A DNA stretch of 64,000 nucleotides from Perkinsus marinus ATCC 50983 (Eukaryota > Perkinsozoa > Perkinsida > Perkinsidae). The position numbers were made by a program, and so were the translations under genes. The stretch is from NCBI RefSeq assembly GCF_000006405.1, contig NW_003202922.1:410014-474013 (forward strand), in the 5' to 3' direction. The notes under the pieces are model-generated. The model made no database searches. It was not told where the DNA came from and worked only from the letters and a program-made list of their open reading frames with translations. Shown one piece after another: positions 24,609 to 38,240 of the stretch (positions are counted from its first letter, which is position 1; every line of letters begins with the position of its first letter).

Positions 24609-25936
24609 TACGTTTGTGCACTGTGAACATTGATTTTTCCTCTTTGGAAGTCTCTACCTGCTCTTGTGTTCCAAGTCTTGGTTGGTTTATCCGGATTCCC
24701 TTCGAGCAGAGAAAAAAGAGATGTTCAATATCTCGTGTTAATCTGGCAAGAACTCGTGGAAAATCACCTGATGTCATTGTGTGAACATCCCACATCAATG
24801 ACGTTAGCACCAAGCGATAAGAAGTTGGCGAGCCACAGACTCTAGAGTTACTCAAAATAGGCTTAGCATCCCGTACGAAAGGCGTAGGTTAACCGATATT
24901 GATATTAACAGTCGGTCGATGCTAGATCGGAAGACAAGAGGCCTCAGCAGGGTACTTTGCATTAAAGTTGCCAATAACACTATCGGCTTTATCCGTACAC
25001 TCTAGTGAGAGTACGATTTCCCTTCGCCAGAACGGCACCCCAACCGAGGAGACCGCGGTCAGCGGGCGAAGTCAACGGCTGACCCTTTCTTAGGATTAGT
25101 TCGGGTTTCGGACTCACCCTGAAGGTGCTGCTCCTTGTGGAGCACAGACACTGGATTCGAGGGAGGGTCATCATCGCGTGATGTGAAAGAAGTGTGGTAT
25201 GGGCGTGCGTGCGGCCGTTTCATGCCGAGAATGACATAGATAATTATTTGGACCAACTGTGGTATTGGTGAGGACAAACGAAAAGGTCGAATAACTCTTG
25301 GTATGCAGGGCGTGTTTGCTTCCTCATATATTTCTACGCCCACGATGTCTGGGCAGTTTTTCCTGCAGTTGCACATACAGACATCGCCGAGACGGCAACG
25401 GTGCAGATTATAGCACGAACTAGCTGAAGACCGCATTGGCCCGCTCACAGCCCATTGTACCGATGGATTTCTCAACCGGGAGGTCGAGTGCACTATATAT
25501 TCTCCGTGACCCCATAACCCGTAGTGTCCTTGGCCTCATGATATCCGTCCACGATATTCAACGCAATCCCTATTGGAGTACAAGTTACTAGTATCCTAAA
25601 GGTGAGTCTCAAGTTGTTGAGAGCAAGCCTCTCGTCCATCGGCTTGTCACAGAACGGGCCCGTATTGTCTCTGGTGATCACATAGCACTCGAGTGATGAG
25701 CTTACACTTCTCCAACTTCCCTACTACGAAAACCCAAGACATCCCTTGGCAAATGAAAACAGTAACAGTATGGACTATACAAGTTTCGCAACGATTAGTG
25801 ATTCTATATCGACTGCCGGTAGCTGGTGTAACGAGTATCATCCGATGCTTGACCGTCAGCGAACCAATGGATAATGTATCTGTCAGGACCGATCGAGCAG
25901 ATTCGATTGCAGACCAAGGTGTCTCACTATCGCACG
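24609..25936. other. Intergenic or weakly coding stretch between convergent genes
   Basis: ARV1 (plus) and the Gly/Gln/Arg-rich gene (minus) converge here, leaving about 1.3 kb. Several minus-strand frames of 60-140 codons occur. One, about 25680-25500, reads LALNNLRLTFRILVTCTPIG and could be a membrane helix; another, about 25490-25060, is Cys-rich. I could not connect them into a gene or match a family, so no CDS is called. Confidence 0.4.
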
Positions 25937-27511
25937 TTATCCGAAAAAGTTATAATCAGTAACATAGGACGGAGGGCCGTATCTTGGGTAGTGATTATTA
26001 TTAGTATTATTGAAGCTACCCTTGCCACGGCCTTTCCCATAGCCTTTATGCGGAGTCCAATATTCTATCAACGATTGATTCGCTACGAGCAAGCACGTTA
26101 CTGATGCCTACTGGAACGCCGACCGCCATGAGTAGGAGGACCTTGACGCTGCTGTTGATGCTGTGGTTGTGCCTTGGCGACTGCTATGGGTCTAGCGTAG
26201 GCATCAAAACCAGGAGGCTGCACAATTAGAGGCTGGCCAAGACTGCTGAGCGCCCCTGCTGAACTACTCCGTGAGCGACCTAGCGCTCGTGATTGCGATG
26301 TAGTAGATTCTAAATACCTGAGCCACAGACGTCCATATCGTTACTGCGCGTTCACGAAGGGAAACTACACTAGAAGAGCGTTCTCACTGAGCAAAGGTAA
26401 CGCAGCGAGAATCTCATCCCCAACAGGGTCCACGGCTGTCACGGGGCGACTCGGGAACCTACAGCCCAAGTCCTTAATACCGTCACAAAGGCAACTCTAT
26501 CTCACGCTCGGGTCGCGGAGTCCCGCATTCTACAGCACGTTACATAAGCATGTTGCAGTTTTGAATTTATGATGGCGTTCCGAAATCCAGGGAACTGCCG
26601 AGTGGTGTCAGCCGTCTTCTTATAGTACCTTGAGCCATATTGAACACCCTTGCCTTGTTCCGCCTCTTACTACTTCTTCGTAATTTTCCTAAAACCTGCT
26701 ATATTAACTTCGCAATATGCCATTAAGTCATTCAGGGCTGGTATGGCATTATTCATTTTCGCTATTAAATCAGAAACCGCAGGGGAAGGAGTGTCGATCG
26801 ATGCCGAGGACAGTATCCCAACGATCGTATCTACTCACACGCCGTCACCGACATGCTAGGTGCTCCCCAACTTACCCCGACTCGGTCGGCCCTTCCCTCC
26901 AGAAGACGACGCCCCTCCAGGTCTCACACCATTCACAGTGGGGGTCGAAACAGGCCCCGCGTCCAGCAACTCAGTCCTTGCTCGGTCCAGCTGCCCCGGG
27001 GTATAAATCAATCCCAGCAAAATCGAGGACTAACAAAAGACTATTCGTGGAATATAGTGCCGTTGAACTCACCAACTGTGCTTCTGCTAGCAGCGACTCT
27101 AGTGCAGTCAATCTAGTTGCTATCAACCCTACAACGTTAGTAAGATCGGACTGGAGTAGTCGGGTGAAGTCTGCCACGGCAGGGTTCTGTCGCAGATGAC
27201 TACCAAATCGTAATATGAGGATTCAAGGCCTACTGTATCGCCATCGAAAGCCCCGGCCTTCGACGCCTCTTCTATAGACAATTTAATCAATCGTTTGAGC
27301 GGCTTATAGGAGACGTACCTGAACGGCTACTCTCAGTAAAAAACTGACGACAGTCCGCGACGATCCATGCACAAGAAGTTGATATTTTGTGTAAGATCAG
27401 CGTGGCTTCTGCGAGGCCAGCACTACAGGATTTACATCGACATTGCATCGCTATGCGAATTTGACCGAAAGTGTGCATGTGTGACGATATGAAAGGCTCG
27501 CCCTCCCGCAC
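25937..27511 (-). CDS. Uncharacterised protein with helical region and Gly/Gln/Arg-rich tail
   Basis: I do not recognise this gene. Upstream exons give LKRLIKLSIEEASKAGAFDG (about 27300-27245), then NPAVADFTRLLQSDLTNVVG and LTALESLLAEAQLVSS (about 27190-27080). A 40-nt intron (27012-26973 region) joins to LDRARTELLDAG, followed by a Gly/Ser/Pro-rich segment and DTIVGILSSASIDTPSPAVS. The next exons read FPSRPVTAVDPVGDEILAAL (about 26455-26400), SRALGRSRSSSAGALSSLGQ and AKAQPQHQQQRQGPPTHGGR (about 26300-26110). A splice then leads to HKGYGKGRGKGSFNNTNNNH (about 26045-25990), PRYGPPSYVTDYNFFG and a stop at 25937. The amphipathic leucine pattern suggests a coiled coil. The tail resembles low-complexity RNA-binding regions, but that is only resemblance. 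The start is approximate. Confidence 0.55.
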
Positions 27512-27670
27512 TACGGATGAGATGAAGACGTTGCATGTAAAGCAAGAGTCTTGCCGAAGCGCATCGGAAGCTTATAAACTGACAAAACGAGTCTATTGCA
27601 AAGTACCGTGGCCGCATCCCAGAGGAAGTGCATGTGAGGAACACTGCTCAGCAATTCAGTAGAAACGACG

Positions 27671-29062
27671 TTAATCCTTCTTCTCAACAGTAGCGCCCCG
27701 GATCTTGAGTGCCATATGAACAGCATCATCCTCCAAGAAAGTGGGAGGAATGTCGGCATCGCCGTCGAATGAAGGGAGATAGGACAGCACGGTTGGTGAT
27801 GGACCCTGAGCGAACACCAATTGAACCGCCACTTGCATCCCCCTCCCCGACCTTTCTCGTGCCCTTTACATAAGTCACCACTATTATAACTGCTCCGCCG
27901 CATGCCTGCTCCTCTGAAGCAGTAGGATCCGGCAGTAGCCACGTCTTGTCATCGGATAATAATGCCAAAGTGGTCGAGCCAGGAATCGAACCCATGACCA
28001 CACCATGTGCTTGAGTCAGCTCTCTTCCCATGGGTGCCTGCGCGAGACCAAACATGCCATATATCAGAGCGATTACGCGACTTCGTCGGATGAGCATATC
28101 TCAGAGCTCCTAACTCTCGTTCCCAGTTCCCCTTGCGTACCGTTGTAATAGACGCAATATTGACATCAGCGGCTCTGTCACTGAGAGCTTCTCCAGCGAA
28201 GAGTGCAGGTAGTTGGACACTCTGCAAGGCCTCAACAGCCGCCCGCATACACACATCCATCAGGGATCCGTCCACAGATAGGACCGTTATGACCAAGTGA
28301 AGTTGCCATACCACCTAAACGCCAACATGCGATCCTTCCGAGGTGCCCCCCCCACACTACTACCTGCCCTTCTACAACACACAGCTGGCTGGGGTCGAAC
28401 ACTTCTGGTCCCATTTGGAGAATGGACCCGACTTTAGTTGCAACCTATATTCAGCAACGATGATCCCCACTGTTAGGTCACCCCACTACCCAAGACGACA
28501 CCTGCTGTGCTTGCCTTCGAGACTGGTCTGCTGCCGGTGGGAGATCCACTGAGACCTAATGTGGCTATTCCCAAGTTGCAGGGAACATGCCCTATACAAG
28601 GGCCTCATCACAAGTGCCTACCGTAAGACGGCCCTGCCTAGGCATTGATGATAGCGGCTCTCCTAATAACGGGTGGACTACGCAGGTGGCACAGTTCTGA
28701 GGAGGAACCAACTAGTGCAGTGTTTTGAGCTAACCATAGCAGTATCGGTTATAGGATATTTATTTATTATGAAATGCTAAGAATGAGGATAGAAAATCCA
28801 TTTTTTTATCAGAGAACGATAATATTGATTATTCTCCCACGCAAGTTCGCAACCCCCTTCTAAAAAACAAAGTTGCAAAAGGGTTATCTGCCACACCTAC
28901 TACCTCGCCGATCCGGACTGTCGACTTCCCCTCACTGGACGTCGCCGAGATCTTTCGACTCGAGAACGGCGGATCGGCCCTTCCATCAGGGCGGACACCA
29001 GCGTTGAGGTGCTTGAGTAGAAATCCGCGAGGATCTGTCGCCTCTAACAGGGCCGCGTTCAT
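27671..29062 (-). CDS. RRP43: Exosome complex component RRP43 (EXOSC8-like)
   Basis: RRP43 is one of six RNase PH-like ring subunits of the RNA exosome, the 3'-5' RNA degradation complex. Exon 1 has TDPRGFLLKHLNAGVRPDGR (29035-28975), the start signature of RNase PH proteins. Later exons read VSVDLPPAADQSRRQAQQ (about 28555-28505), ILQMGPEVFDPSQLCVVEGQ (about 28420-28365) and VLSVDGSLMDVCMRAAVEAL (about 28280-28225). After ADVNIASIT come HGVVMGSIPGSTTLALLSDD, KTWLLPDPTASEEQACGGA (about 28010-27900) and MQVAVQLVFAQGPSPTV, ending RGATVEKKD with a stop at 27671. DPTxxEE is conserved in the family. The second exon (28740-28560) and the join near 27860 were not fixed exactly. As in other eukaryotic ring subunits, no phosphorolytic activity is implied. 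Confidence 0.82.
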
Positions 29063-29290
29063 ATATAACACTAGCTGCGAATGGTTGTGAGGGTTGGCTC
29101 GAATAGGAGCATGCTACACTCAAGTTCGGTTGGCGAATGTGCCCATCGAAATCCTAGATCACCATACAATTATTTCATCAGAGCTCTGAAATTGTCGTTC
29201 TGCCGGTTTTGTCCTACATTGACGCTCTATTTAAGGTGCTACTCGCGATGGCCACGAAGAACACGGAGTTGTGCCTAATAATCGATCAGA

Positions 29291-30897
29291 ATGGCGCGCG
29301 CAAGTCGAACGGCGCAGGATGGTAAAATTGTGCCCATAGTCGCTGCGTTGCCCTCTCTCAGTCTACTCACGATAGCAGCAGCGATGAGTTATCCAATAGT
29401 GGATTCCTTCAGTGTTCCAGCGTAAGGCAACAAGGCTGGGCCCAATTCTTGCCTAAGGCGGTTCACTCAGGGTTGGTCACCAAAGGGACAGTCTCAAACC
29501 CACACGTCCATCGTATTCCTTTGGGCTCGGCACGAGAGGCGCTCGAGAGAAGCTGTTCATTTCTAAGGAGCACGAGAAACTCATGCCCCCGAGGTATGAC
29601 CAGAATTCCACCATAGGGGTTTGCCTGTGATCTCCCTAGGTGCTCCCCAGGGCCTGTGTATCGTGTAGAGAGCCAGATTGAGGACCACAGTTATACCTTC
29701 AGTACAGCCGCACAACGACCCTCTCAGAAGAAGCGTTATCCAGGTATGCTATCCAAGGCGCACGATGCCTCCTGTTTTAGCCACATAGTGTACTGCTCTC
29801 TTAGATTCTTCAGTCGATTTGACTAACGCCTTGGTAGACTCCCAACCCCTCAAATATCCGACGGTTAAAGGAACCATCTTCGGTACAGACCCCAAAGGGC
29901 ATATCAAGAATGCTACTATATTGAAGTACGTTCGAGATCACAGAAATATCTTTATGTAGGTAGGATTCTCTTATGGGCTCACTGTTCAGGAATCATGCTT
30001 CTGCTTTCTATGGGAGGATATCTCCTGGACCCACGGCCTATAGCCCTGATGACAAGCAGACTAGTCGGACACCACGGGCCCCTCGCGCTATACTAGGGTC
30101 CAAAACTAAGGTGCGAGTCTATAATGCCGCATATTACTGGGGAATAGGATGGTCTTTGGGAGGAGTTTCCTACTCTTACAGATACTGGCTTCAGAGTGCC
30201 AAACGCCAGCAGTAGTAGGCCCTGGAACATACCCTTCGCCGACGAGCATGGGAACACAGCATCTCAGTCAGAAGTGGGATCGGGCACATCGGTAGCGGTT
30301 GTGTGGTAGAATCAATAACCTCAGACGCAACCTATCATCATACACCTTCAGTAAGGCTCGGAGGGCTGGAGAACGCAGTAAGGTGAGCCCAAAGGGGCTA
30401 GCTATGGTGGAAGGCTGTGATTGTATCGGGATGACTTCATGATAAAACAGTAGTGGCCTAGCATGGTAGTACTTGTCGTTCTCAGAAAAGCTCTGTTGAT
30501 ACCATGGACAGAGTAGATTCCACAAGCCGGGGTGCCATCAGCAGTAAGGGAAGGTTAACAACCCACACGATGGACAGAGCATCTGCATTCAGGTATCGGT
30601 GAGCAGCACGATTCGCGTATTGCGACTGCGCCCAAGTTCGGCTTTGGTACGGCTACTCGGGATCACAAGGTGAGGGGAGGGGTATCGCCTGGTTACAGCC
30701 AGGGACCTGTCGTTCTCGTTCAGGCGAAGACATTCCTAGTCCGAATCCCGGGTGACACTGGACCATCGGATAGTTGGGCCAAACCAAGGTGAGTGATCAG
30801 TACATGCCAATGCATTCCTGTGTGATGGCACTGTTTTGGACCTAGGTGTCACCATCCGACATTGCCACGGTCAAAAGCGATTGTTGATTGGCATTAA
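29291..30897 (+). CDS. SHIPPO-repeat (ODF3/STPG-like) flagellar protein
   Basis: This protein is built from Pro-Gly-Pro type repeats of axonemal or microtubule-inner proteins. Exons give LKPTRPSYSFGLGTRGAREK (about 29490-29550) and KLMPPRYDQNSTIG, then GPVYRVESQIEDHSYTFSTA (about 29650-29710). Next is LKYPTVKGTIFGTDPKGHIK. Another repeat reads SAFYGRISPGPTAYSPDDKQ (about 30000-30060), RAILGSKTK. Then VVGPGTYPSPTSMGTQHLSQ (about 30215-30270), KSSVDTMDRVDSTSRGAISS, and HDSRIATAPKFGFGTATRDH (about 30613-30690). It ends with AKTFLVRIPGDTGPSDSW and a short exon, stop at 30897. The alternation of SFG/FGFGTxxR and PGPTAY/VGPGTY units is the basis of the call. A role in the flagellum of the zoospore stage is inferred. 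First exon joins are tentative. Confidence 0.7.
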
Positions 30898-31053
30898 GCC
30901 GGAGCCTCGTTACATGTTGTTCCTGCATAGTATTAGGGCGTGTGAATCATCGATGTTCAAGTTGCCTTTCGGAGTCGCGTTGGTTAATAAAGACCGTCAG
31001 TGCTGTGGCACAGTGTGGGTTGTTGGACCTCCCACCCTAACCAGAGGAGATTC

Positions 31054-32039
31054 ATGGCAGCAAGGGCTACTACTCCCAATCCCTTGCTCAACGATGACAA
31101 CTATGATATAGAATTGCCACCCGCGATAAAGGGTACAGCCAAGCCATCTCCTACACGGTTCACTTTGATGTCATTATCAGGCAAAGTGAAAATACTGCGC
31201 ATCTGCATGGGAATCTGTGCCTTCATGATGCTCGCATGTAAACATCTCAGCTCGAGTGCATTTTCGGAGTTCCTCACGTAGGCTCGGTTGGTCGGCTCTA
31301 TACACGGCAAGTGTGGGCAGGAATAGTTCTTTGTATACTGGGAAGCTATGCAGCTTATCTAGCCGGGCCAGAGTAGTCTATTGCTTCGTCCGGGGTGAAT
31401 TTATCTTCTCAGGTGCAAAATGCATATATCCCATTGTGCTATGTATGCCGTTTTTGCCGGTCTCAACGCATTTTTCGATTTCATCGAGTGAGGCCTCCTA
31501 CTGGCATCAATGTGGTTTACTACCGGTGAGTTGTTTACCGCAGGTTACTCCTCCGGGCAATTGGCACAGACCGTAAGCCTTCTAGGCTTTTCGCCACAGG
31601 CGTTGAAGTGGGTCAAGGGCTCTCCAGCGGTTAAGATGCTCGTCTTGGGACCATAAAACTTGCCTCAGAGCGTCACTGTCGAGACCCACGATGGCAGAAC
31701 GATAGAATATTCAGCATTCTTCTACAATCTGACCTCAATAGTTCTCATCCTATCAGTAGTCTTCATGGGAATCAGCTTCGTTACTGCGGTGGGTTGGCGT
31801 GATGTGATCAAGTACAATTGCAGATGTCGCCGTAGGTCTTGGCATACCGAGTTCAGAGCGACTACTTCTTTGAGCAATTCGTGCCGACATATGCGGTATC
31901 AGTAGAGCACAGAGTATCCCAGAGACTTAGTGTGGCGTCGCGTAGCGGAATGGACGACTATGGCGCCGTTGGCCACGACGGCCGTCGAGAGACCTTCAGA
32001 GCGTTCAGCGGTAGGATGTTGATGGTTTGTCGGTGCTAG
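31054..32039 (+). CDS. Four-helix integral membrane protein
   Basis: The ATG at 31054 opens a soluble leader (MAARATTPNPLLNDDNYDIE) followed by ILRICMGICAFMMLACKHL. Further exons add VWAGIVLCILGSYAAYLAG (about 31310-31365), CAMYAVFAGLNAFFDFIE (about 31437-31490) and YNLTSIVLILSVVFMGISFV (31707-31780). The second and third hydrophobic segments are brought into frame by short introns. This gives four membrane helices with a hydrophilic C-terminal tail rich in Arg, ending at 32039. The topology resembles small tetraspan proteins such as MARVEL-type, but no family signature is certain. It lies directly behind the SHIPPO gene on the same strand. Confidence 0.6.
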
Positions 32040-32336
32040 CGGGTATGAATTGATACTCCCTATTCGATCTCTCCATCTCTGTGTGTGGTCCACCTCAGCC
32101 CTACTCTACGCGCACTTCTCACCTCTAGAAAGGTTCCGATAGCATATTCAATTTAGGTTCTAGTCATCGATTGAAGGACGATAGCGATTGAATTCGTGAC
32201 GTCTATAATTGCGATAATACCGATGTCACGTGCGACAAGACGGTTATTGTGTTGGAAGTACAATAAATGTCCTCGATCGGGACAGACTTGAGGTTGCCTC
32301 AACACTGCCGCGGAGCTAAGAATGAGTCGTAAAAGA
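32040..32336. other. Intergenic, nothing recognised
   Basis: About 300 bp lie between the tetraspan gene and tRNA-Thr. There are no long frames and no repeats. Confidence 0.5.
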
Positions 32337-32409
32337 AGCCTTCTGCCGGAGTTGAACCGACGACCTCCCGCTTACTAAGCGGGTGCTCTACCAACTAAGC
32401 TAAGAAGGC
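32337..32409 (-). tRNA. tRNA-Thr (AGT)
   Basis: A 73-nt cloverleaf on the minus strand. The acceptor stem pairs GCCTTCT (32409-32403) with AGAAGGC. The D-arm carries the A-box TAGCTTAGTTGG. The anticodon arm CCCGC-TTAGTAA-GCGGG gives anticodon AGT, and the T-arm carries the B-box GGTTCAACTCC. No intron is present. The AGT anticodon would be modified to IGT to read ACU, ACC and ACA. Confidence 0.95.
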
Positions 32410-33237
32410 TGGTAAAACAATAATCTTTCATGGCAATCACGAAACGTTAGCCACTTGACGTTAATCGTTTAATCGACATCCTTCATCGACGGGATTTCTT
32501 ACTGAAAACCGCTCATTCTCATCAAAGTCTCGTCCTTCCTGTGAACGCTGCTCAGCACCAGAAACTGTTACACATTGGGTTACAATGATCATAATTGAGT
32601 TATATCACGGTGAGGAGGCCCGCCCGGTCACTGACCCTAGATTTCGCTAGCTTTCTCAGCTTCGCAACCTCTGCAGACTAGCCAGCACCCTTCATGGACC
32701 TGACTCTTTGAAATTTGGTGAATAAGCTGGTGGATATCAAGCACGATGTGAAGTAGTTTCCAAGATTCAGCATCCATGGCCATCGTTCCAAGAGATTACA
32801 TTCTCAGAAATACGTAGAGATTGCGTAGAGACTACGAACGTACATTCATGGATTCACGAGTATTCTCTGAGAGTACTTCCTCAGCGCCTTACGAATTGGA
32901 ATCCCAGTCTGTCCGCATGGGGCTCGCGTCTACGATTTTTTTAAGACGTTCATCTCCGACTTCTACCTCCACAAGCCGTTATAAGAACCGCCGAAACATC
33001 TTCCCAATGAATCTTCCCAATTCAATATCTTCCGAATCTTTCCGATAAGACCGAGGGTCTTATCCCAGAAAATCCCCCGAAGCCCAGGATACCCCTATAG
33101 CCTTGGAACTCACGAACACAAATAGCGGTTTTTCCGGTACGTGGATAGAAACCAACTTATATCACTGGAACTAGATTGAACAGCAGTAGCCCTACACGCG
33201 GCTTTACTTTTCCGAATCTCACAAATGCTTTCGACTC
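32410..33237. other. Intergenic, nothing firm
   Basis: About 830 bp between tRNA-Thr and the end of the HTTM-like gene. A plus-strand frame at 32848-33048 (Ser/Arg-rich) is open but has no family resemblance. The part near 33100-33237 is probably 3' UTR of the HTTM-like gene. Confidence 0.45.
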
Positions 33238-35531
33238 TTAATGGCGGCACGGACTGTAGGACAGATCGAAAGTACGGAACCGTACGAAACGATTCTCCTA
33301 AGATGGAAAACATGGTACACGTTCAACACCAAGGAATAACTCACCATAGGCGTGAGAGGAGTCTCAAGGTCCTTGAAATCTTCTGTACCACGGACAGTGC
33401 TGTTGTAGACGAAGTCCTGGCTGACAGGGCTGGACAGATCGTCCATGGGATGGGCCACTCCAAGGAGATCCCAGACCTTAGCGAGACGCCTGAGAGGAAG
33501 AATAATTGAAAATTCCAGAGAGACTGAAGGGCTTACAACTGAGGAGGAGCTTGCGTGCGAGTATAATTGATGTAAGCATCCTTGGGGAGGTCCTTCATCT
33601 CAGCGACACGACGACGGAGCTCGACAAAGGGAGTAGAATAAGGCACAAACTCCCTGAACGAGAAAGGATACGACCATAGACGTCACAAGCTCAGCACGAG
33701 TACCTCGTGGGTGGGTAGGGCCAGCCCTTGCCAGGTGGAGTGATCCAGAATTCGCTAGAGATGTTGTACTCATGGAGGAACCTCTTAGTCTCGCCGGTGA
33801 AGAGCTGACCAAGGTCTACCTGTGCCCACTCGACGCTTGGAATGTTGGTGCTGTGAATCTGTGAAGAGGAAGATGCGATCGAAGGGCGACGACTGAGACG
33901 GCTTACCGTCACGTAGTCCCTCTGGTAGCCGAGGAAATCAAAATCATCACCAAAGACGAAGGAGTTGGGCTGACCACCTTCAGTGCGGAGGTTTGAGAAC
34001 ATCGCCAAGGCGGGGTAGTTGCGGATCCCGAGATAGGGGCATGCTGAGGAAGGCACAAATTGGAACGGGAAAACAGCCACAAGGAATTCAACCCTACCAG
34101 CAAGGCAGCAGATGAAGATCCATGGGAGGCTGCCGAGGAGACTGCGCTTAGCGTAGACCCTCTTGACGGGGACATCACTCTTGGGTGCGGGCCAGAAGGT
34201 AACGCAGAGAAGATAGACGCAAGAACACAGACTCCACACGGCAGCGAATGACCACAGGCCGTAGGGGGGATACCTAAGCAACCACACCGAGAATAGAATT
34301 CCATTTTCAACACTGGAGAAGAGACAAGAGTGGTCAGCACATGAAGATGGGCTTACTCGAATGGCCTAGCTCCGTTCAAATCGGAAGCCATCAGCTGAGG
34401 CCAAGCGCTCACGAATGAGAAGAAGATGCCGAGGAAGCCGCCCCAACGGAGAACAGGTTGCGCATTCAACCAGTTGAGAACCTTGTTGGCAACAAGAGCC
34501 GCTTGCTCGGGGAGCACCTGAGGAGATCGTCAACTAAGCCGATAGAGATCCAGGTGAACTTACGAAAGTGTACATGGGAGCCATGGCCATGGTGAACGGA
34601 TAGACGCTCATAGGAGATACAGTCTCAGCGAGAACGCAGTGGAAGAGGGCACCCCAGAAGCACACGAAGCGAAGCCAAAAGTAAGTGCCTACGAGGAGCA
34701 TCAGTAAGACGAGCAACTGATGCCTGCACAGGAGGACTTACCCTTGGCAGCCGCGAGGAGGAGAGCGATGGGAAGGCCTATCTCAATGATGACGGCGAGA
34801 TGAGGCATGAAGTCCCAAGGGGCCCAAGAAGGAACCCAGAACTTGAACAAGGGAAGATCGACGAACCCGCCGAACATGAGAATCTGAGGAGAACAATGAT
34901 GAGCCGCCGACGGCGGGGATCACCCGACGTACACAGCAGCTATACTCGTGGCTGGCCCAGCCACCGTTCATCTTATCGATTCCAGTAACAAAGTAGAGGG
35001 CGATTATCATAGCACGCATAGCCCACGTGGCTCTGTTCACCCACTCTGAACGATCGTTCTTGTATGTGAGGAACACCTAAGGGGAAGGCATTCTCCTCAT
35101 GCTAACGGCACGACATGAAAAAACTTACGCATGATCCGAGGGCGATGTCGGCGAAAATGTGGTTACTGTAGTGACCAGTGATGAAGATGACGACAAAGCC
35201 GACCAAAAGGGAAGTCATCGTCACATAACGGCAGCGTGGCTTGACTAGAGCGAGGAAGTCGACAACAGCCAGAGAAACTAGAGGTATGGCGTTTTCTACA
35301 GTGCGCGAACCTGATTTAAGAAAACAATACTTTGTGAAGCACCCCGCGATCAGTTGGTTGGCGGTACTCACTCTTGAATATGAAGAAAAGCTTGACACAT
35401 TGGAGTAACATGAGTTGCGACCAGAAGAATGTAAAGACCGAAATGGCGTCCATGGGTGGCGGAACGGCCTCAGAGGCCTTCTTCTCCCTGATCGTCTGGT
35501 CTCTCTTAGTTGATGTCGCCGCGCGAGACAT
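33238..35531 (-). CDS. HTTM-like multi-pass membrane protein
   Basis: This is a polytopic protein resembling the HTTM (vitamin K-dependent carboxylase-related) family. Exon 1 (ATG 35531) has a charged leader, then ISVFTFFWSQLMLLQCVKLF. Later exons give FADIALG with VVIFITGHYSNHIF, then ATWAMRAMIIALYFVTGIDK (about 35035-34975), the family's N-terminal signature. Next are HLAVIIEIGLPIALLLAA (about 34805-34750), YFWLRFVCFWGALFHCVLAE (about 34690-34630, with a conserved His) and WLLRYPPYGLWSFAAVWSLC. A lumenal region follows with ALAMFSNLRTEGGQPNSFVF (about 34005-33945) and FLGYQRDYVTV. The C-terminal exons continue past a false stop at 33533: a GTAAGC donor joins to LRLAKVWDLLGVAHPMDDLS, then ENRFVRFRTFDLSY, stop at 33238. 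Catalytic activity is not implied; many HTTM proteins are uncharacterised. Confidence 0.7.
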
Positions 35532-36235
35532 TTCTTAACTCAACTGCGATATCACCATTGCCCTTACCATCCCTCAGACATATCCCGATAAGCGATATAG
35601 ATAATTTCCAGCACTCCCCGTCTCCCGCGATGCGTCGGAAACTGTGTGGCAGTTGTCCCTCCGCTTGTCGGCTATAGCGACTAACGCGTGGTTAAGCTCG
35701 ACACAAAAAAGTGTCCTCTTTTGATCACATAAAATTGCGCCACTTACAGCACTGCTCTTCATCAATTCCACAATGCTATCACGTCTGTAAACACTTCTAC
35801 CTCTATGAAAAAAAGGGAAAATCTATGCGTTTGCGTGCCGCGGTCCGTTACACGCATGAACAACAACAATGCTTGGTAGTATCATCAAACTGAGTATACA
35901 GCTTAGGTGAGCTGGGATAATACACAGCTGCACATAGTAGTGTTGACATCGCAAGACACTGGATCTCTTTAACCCAGCTTTCGTACGTATACACTTCAGC
36001 ATGACAGAGGGGGGAGAAACTAGGCTCTACGTAGAAGATTCGGTCGTTTGAGTCGGGCAACAAGTGTTTCACCGCGAATAGGTAAGCTGATCAGTGGGAA
36101 ACCAAGCATCCTTTGCTCTGTAACACATAAGAGCAAAGGATCACATCCTTGGCTTGAGTATCATGAGGCTATTGCTGCTACTTCATCCAACGTGACTCCA
36201 TCACAGTGTGAAGGAAACAATAGTTATTTTGCAAG
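35532..36235. other. Intergenic region between two minus-strand membrane-protein genes
   Basis: About 700 bp that should hold the promoter of the HTTM-like gene and the 3' UTR of the upstream gene. A minus-strand frame of 75 codons (36072-35848) has no recognisable features. The hairpin at 36108-36141 is listed separately. Confidence 0.45.
36108..36141. repeat. Perfect 12-bp inverted repeat (hairpin) downstream of a membrane-protein gene
   Basis: ATCCTTTGCTCT (36108-36119) and AGAGCAAAGGAT (36130-36141) are exact reverse complements around a 10-nt loop. An outer CCAAG/CTTGG pair extends the symmetry with a bulge. The stem is centred about 110 nt after the stop codon (36236) of the minus-strand membrane gene, so in that transcript it would sit in the 3' UTR. 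Confidence 0.7.
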
Positions 36236-38036
<1,801 letters not shown>

Positions 38037-38240
38037 CAGGAGCAGTTACTTTTCGTGGAACTCCACGAGGGAACTAGAGAACAGGAATCGTAAATGGCGA
38101 TCATTCGCACCACTGTCGCTGCCTATTCTATTGTAGATTCTACACAAGAAACAATTTTACGGCGCGCGACAATTGCGTGAAGACCAACAGCCACTGAGTG
38201 CTACTGTAGCCATATCTACATCTTTCCTCCTAACTACTAC

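Noticed and set aside
27060-27110. Similarity of TALYSTNSLLLVLDF to the C-terminal region of inositol polyphosphate kinases
   Set aside because: The end of this segment is intronic (GTCCTCG...GGGGCAG); splicing gives NSLLLLDRARTELLDAG, and there is no room upstream for a kinase domain before RRP43.
33533-33535. Stop codon as the end of the HTTM-like gene
   Set aside because: The TAA is part of a GTAAGC donor; joining to the next exon keeps the frame and adds two conserved-looking exons.
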